Assembly: GCA_900540905.1 (NCBI GenBank)
Contig: UQHR01000004.1
Span: 1-64,000, forward strand
Source: an uncultured Collinsella sp.
Lineage (GTDB): Bacteria; Actinomycetota; Coriobacteriia; Coriobacteriales; Coriobacteriaceae
DNA: 64,000 nt
Reading direction: 5' to 3'
Each line of letters opens with the position of its first letter. The stretch's first letter is position 1. Below the pieces are notes generated by a model. That model saw only the letters and a list, made by a program, of their open reading frames with translations, was not told the origin of the DNA and searched no databases. The translations under genes were made by a program, and so were the position numbers. Positions 61,225 to 64,000 of the stretch are shown piece after piece.

Positions 61225-62472
61225 CTACCGTTCGTTAATATAGGTACGGTGCGGAAACTCCAGACCAGGGAACAGCTTGCTCGTCAGCTCGCAGAAATAA
61301 CCGTCCGTCATGCTCGCGATATAATCCACCACGGCTTGATCCTTGTCGTCCTGCCAGGCATAGGTGCGATCATAGTAGGAAAGCTGCTGCTCAATGCGCG
61401 AAATATGGTGCTTAAAGATGCAAGAGGACTCGTCGCCACTGTTTAGATCCCGCAGGCAACGGTCGTAGAGCTTTACGAACGCCTCGCGCAGCTCCGCCTC
61501 GGAATCGCCTTCGATACCGCCCTTGCTATAGATCTTCTCGTAGTTCTCGCGCTTGGCTCGGCGAATTTCCTCAAACAGGTCCTCGCTCATCTCGATGCGC
61601 GGCTTACCATAGCTGTGCTCAACGATATCGATAGAGGCATGCGTGAGGATCCAACTGTTGTAGGCACCGCCCCGGCCATCATCAAAAGCGTCGGGCGAAA
61701 GCAGGCCCGCCGCGATCGCATCCTGACGGTCACGACCGACGTAGGCAAGAATATCCGAGATGCGAACGACGCAGCCCTCGAGCGTCATGGGACGCAGATG
61801 CTCAATTGCGCTATAGCCCGTGGCAATGCAATCCTCAACCGTCTGGTCAAACTGGTCAAAGGAGCCCATGTCCGAGAGCTCAAACACACGCTGCTCGTAC
61901 TCGCCGTTATGGCATAGCACACCGTCGAGCGTCTGGAGCGACACGTTGCGGCCATACAACGCGTCGAGCACGCGGACCGACTGCACGTTATGGAAAAAAT
62001 AACGCCCCGTACGCTCGTGATAGATATCGTTGAGGAAGCGCTCGCCGGAATGGCCGAAAGGCGTGTGTCCCAAGTCGTGGCCCAGGCCAATCGCCTCGAT
62101 CAGATCGCAATTGAGCCCCAGGGCGCGACCGATATCGCGCGCAATGCGCGAGACAAGCTGCACGTGCAAACCGCGGCGTGACAGATCGTCATTGCTACGA
62201 AAGCTAAAGACCTGCGTTTTGCCCGCATACCGGGTGTAAGCCGGAAGATGAAGTATCTTTTCGGTATCGCGCATAAACGCCGGACGCATAAGCGTGCCTT
62301 TGTCGGTAGTGCGATCAATACGACGAATGACCTGATCATCGTTGCAACGATACGGGTTGACATAGCCCGAAGCACGATCGGCGGCAATGCGCTCGACAAG
62401 CTCGGGCGACAACGCTGAGGGAATACGGTCCATGCGCGCCTTAATGACGGCCGTTTCTTGATTAGATTCCAT
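61225..62472 (-). CDS. dGTPase-like HD phosphohydrolase
   Basis: The 415-residue protein has the histidine-aspartate pattern of dGTP triphosphohydrolase-like enzymes: RDTEKILHLPAYTRYAGKTQ, HVQLVSRIARDIGRALGLN, GLGHDLGHTPFGHSGE and a later VVRISDILAYVGRD aspartate. It probably splits dNTPs into nucleosides and triphosphate. The gene lies upstream of rarA; both may protect replication. The ATG at 62472 follows aaggag. Confidence 0.9.
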   Translation of the reverse strand: MESNQETAVIKARMDRIPSALSPELVERIAADRASGYVNPYRCNDDQVIRRIDRTTDKGTLMRPAFMRDTEKILHLPAYTRYAGKTQVFSFRSNDDLSRRGLHVQLVSRIARDIGRALGLNCDLIEAIGLGHDLGHTPFGHSGERFLNDIYHERTGRYFFHNVQSVRVLDALYGRNVSLQTLDGVLCHNGEYEQRVFELSDMGSFDQFDQTVEDCIATGYSAIEHLRPMTLEGCVVRISDILAYVGRDRQDAIAAGLLSPDAFDDGRGGAYNSWILTHASIDIVEHSYGKPRIEMSEDLFEEIRRAKRENYEKIYSKGGIEGDSEAELREAFVKLYDRCLRDLNSGDESSCIFKHHISRIEQQLSYYDRTYAWQDDKDQAVVDYIASMTDGYFCELTSKLFPGLEFPHRTYINER

Positions 62473-62503
62473 GGCATGCTCCTTAAGAAGGATGCGCAAT
62501 CGG

Positions 62504-62926
62504 TTACAAAGTGCAGCCCACGACCTCGATTATGGCAAAAATCGGCACTAAAAACGGGAGCAATGGCAGGGAGCGCGATTTTGTGAAGAGGCAGGAAAGG
62601 GCCAGAGCCAGGAGTGCGATGGCAAATGCCACGATGCCACCCATAGGGTCGAGCGTGCAAAGCGCGAAGAGCGCCTTGGCATCCCCCATGCCGATGCCCG
62701 GGATTTGGCGAAGACGACGCCAGAGGGACTCAGTCAGCACGAGAGCAAGATACACAATGACGGCAAGACCCGCGTGGTCAAGCGCTGTGTTCAAACCGAG
62801 GTCGAGCCAGACGCCTGCAAGAGCCGCCACCGCACATGCGCCGGCAAGCCCATTGGGAAACCGTCGCTCTCGGGCATCAATTGCCACGCCGGCAAAGATG
62901 CAAATCCAAAACGGGATATAGACCAT
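62504..62926 (-). CDS. Short prepilin peptidase-like A24 protein
   Basis: The 140-residue membrane protein shows the two aspartate sites of A24 peptidases: FAGVAIDARERRFPN near residue 13-25 and IPGIGMGDAKALFALCTLD near 85. It has four to five helices. It lacks the N-terminal methyltransferase domain of full TadV/PilD proteins, like the small archaeal/Tad-type peptidases. No pilin or secretion gene is near. Start ATG 62926 follows aggagg. Confidence 0.88.
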   Translation of the reverse strand: MVYIPFWICIFAGVAIDARERRFPNGLAGACAVAALAGVWLDLGLNTALDHAGLAVIVYLALVLTESLWRRLRQIPGIGMGDAKALFALCTLDPMGGIVAFAIALLALALSCLFTKSRSLPLLPFLVPIFAIIEVVGCTL

Positions 62927-62958
62927 CGGACGCCTCCTCGAGCTGCATCGCAAAAGCA

Positions 62959-62999
62959 AAAACCACCACAAAGGTGCCTGTCCCCTTTGCGGTGGTTTT
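62959..62999. terminator. Bidirectional hairpin between the glycosyltransferase and the peptidase gene
   Basis: Arms aaaaccaccacaaagg and cctttgcggtggtttt pair with one mismatch around tgcctgtcc. It can terminate the minus-strand glycosyltransferase transcript's upstream neighbour or act in either direction. The loop region resembles the repeats near 51-98. Confidence 0.65.
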
Positions 63000-63007
63000 G
63001 GTGGTGG

Positions 63008-64000
63008 TTATTTGGCGCCTTGCATGACCTCGTCGAGGGTGACGTTTACGGCATGCTGGGTAGGAACCCAGTCGACCTTCAGGAACAGCGCGGCAACCGT
63101 GATGGGGATATAGCTGAACATAAAGATCGGGAAGGTAAACAGGTTGGTCACCAGGCGCCACTTTTGTGCGCAGTGAATATGCTTGTACTCAAAGATGGTC
63201 GTGAGCAGCGCCAGGATAAAGAAGGTCTGGTACATCATCGCAAAGGTCATAATGAGCGAAGCGGCACACGCCTGCATCTCAACTTCGGTAGCCAAGAAGC
63301 CGTGCGAAAGGCCGCCCACGATGAGGAACGTGGCATTGGCGAGCATCGAGATCAAAGACAGCAGCATGCCCGGGGCGATCGTCATGAACATGTCGTAGGC
63401 GGCAAAGCGGCGATAGCGGAACATCGACTTGACAAGATGCTTGCCGTAGGTAAAGAACACCTGGTAAAAGCCCTTGGTCCAGCGCATACGCTGCTTCCAG
63501 GATGCCTTGAACGTCACGGGTTGCTCGTCAAAAAACTCCGCCGGCGCATAGCCAATGCGAATGCCGTGAATGGCGCAGAACGTAGTGAACTGGATATCCT
63601 CGGTCAGCGTGTGGAACTGCCAGCCGTGCATGCCCTCGATAACGCTGGCGGAGATAAGGTAGCCCGATCCCGAGACAGCGCAGGAAGTCCTGCAGATATT
63701 GCGCGCGTTGTTGAGAAAGCGCGCCTCGCGCAGATACCAGGTAGCATTAGCTGCCGAGATCCACGAGCTGCCGAAGTTCTTGGAGTTGCGATAGCTCGTG
63801 ACCACATGGAATCCCTGGTCAAAGGCGTCGTTCATCTTAGACACGTAATCGCGGGAGATGACGTTGTCGGCATCGAAGATGAAGTAGCCCTCAAACGTGT
63901 CGGGATACTCGTTGAGAATGCGATCGAAACCAAAGTCCATGACCCAGCTCTTGCCCTTGCGAGCGAGGTCATTACGCTCGTAAACAATGGCACCGGCCTC
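63008..64000 (-). CDS. Family 2 glycosyltransferase, membrane (5' end outside window)
   Basis: About 330 codons are visible; the N-terminus lies beyond 64000. The visible part opens with EAGAIVYERNDLARKGKSW, so the open frame continues past the window. GT-A features are FDADNVISRDYV, EDIQFT with the catalytic acidic residue, and QRMRWTKGFYQVF, the Q-xx-RW motif of processive synthases (cellulose, chitin, hyaluronan type). Several membrane helices follow. It probably makes a surface polysaccharide; the polymer is unknown. Confidence 0.92.
   Translation of the reverse strand, partial: EAGAIVYERNDLARKGKSWVMDFGFDRILNEYPDTFEGYFIFDADNVISRDYVSKMNDAFDQGFHVVTSYRNSKNFGSSWISAANATWYLREARFLNNARNICRTSCAVSGSGYLISASVIEGMHGWQFHTLTEDIQFTTFCAIHGIRIGYAPAEFFDEQPVTFKASWKQRMRWTKGFYQVFFTYGKHLVKSMFRYRRFAAYDMFMTIAPGMLLSLISMLANATFLIVGGLSHGFLATEVEMQACAASLIMTFAMMYQTFFILALLTTIFEYKHIHCAQKWRLVTNLFTFPIFMFSYIPITVAALFLKVDWVPTQHAVNVTLDEVMQGAK

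Noticed and set aside
62504..62926. Full prepilin peptidase of a pilus or competence locus
   Set aside because: It has the two aspartate sites, but no methyltransferase domain and no pilin genes nearby.

Overview
The window looks like a Coriobacteriia chromosome, most likely Collinsella. This is inferred from gene content, the class of the encoded proteins and the intergenic palindromes; no search was run. About two thirds is ordinary core genome. The stretch from about 9.0 to 31.0 kb is a cobalamin (B12) block that differs visibly from its surroundings: it is richer in gcg/cgc codons and has almost no spaces between genes.

Layout. 0.25-8.9 kb (+): metK, a one-piece iron-sulfur L-serine dehydratase, an L,D-transpeptidase with a glutamine-rich tail, and a three-gene MacAB-like exporter. 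9.0-24.9 kb (-): a translationally coupled operon for the anaerobic corrin ring and nucleotide loop (cbiF, cbiD, a cbiL remnant, cbiG, cbiH, cbiET, cbiA, cobT, cobU, cobS, a CobU-like/CobC fusion, cbiB, cobD, cbiP, cobO, cbiC, cbiJ). 25.0-30.9 kb (+): a sigma70-type promoter and cobalamin riboswitch, then an exported CbiK-type chelatase lipoprotein, a small lipoprotein and a BtuFCD-type importer. Transposase scraps lie at both edges of the block (IS21 IstA-like at the left, IS3 OrfB-like at the right), which suggests horizontal acquisition. The C20-methyltransferase CbiL is reduced to its two ends, so ring synthesis from this block alone appears broken while salvage and uptake look intact.

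31-43 kb: a TetR regulator, a YbhN-like membrane protein, two identical tRNA-Glu(CUC) genes, the CCA-adding enzyme, and a fructose PTS region (two FruK paralogues, EI, HPr, FruA EIIBCA, and a divergent RpiR regulator with a palindromic operator candidate). 43-49.6 kb (-): efp-asp23-nusB-xseB-tlyA-nadK-recN, with a separate M24 peptidase upstream. 49.7-56.4 kb (-): alaS-ruvX-mltG-yqeG-aroK-aroB; the AroB homologue lacks the metal-binding motifs of the family. 56.5-64 kb (-): a SigB/SigF-type sigma factor with an RsbW-like partner and an AI-2E family protein, rarA, an HD phosphohydrolase, a small prepilin peptidase, and a glycosyltransferase cut by the window end.

The most unusual signal is a palindromic element with a conserved core seen three times (1705-1825, 39436-39587, and degenerate at 29593-29699 inside the importer ATPase gene). 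Its inner stem shows compensatory changes between copies, while its long outer arms are fully self-complementary but unrelated in sequence. Two other palindromic families are present: one at 8930-9006 and 39691-39763, and one at 43015-43176.
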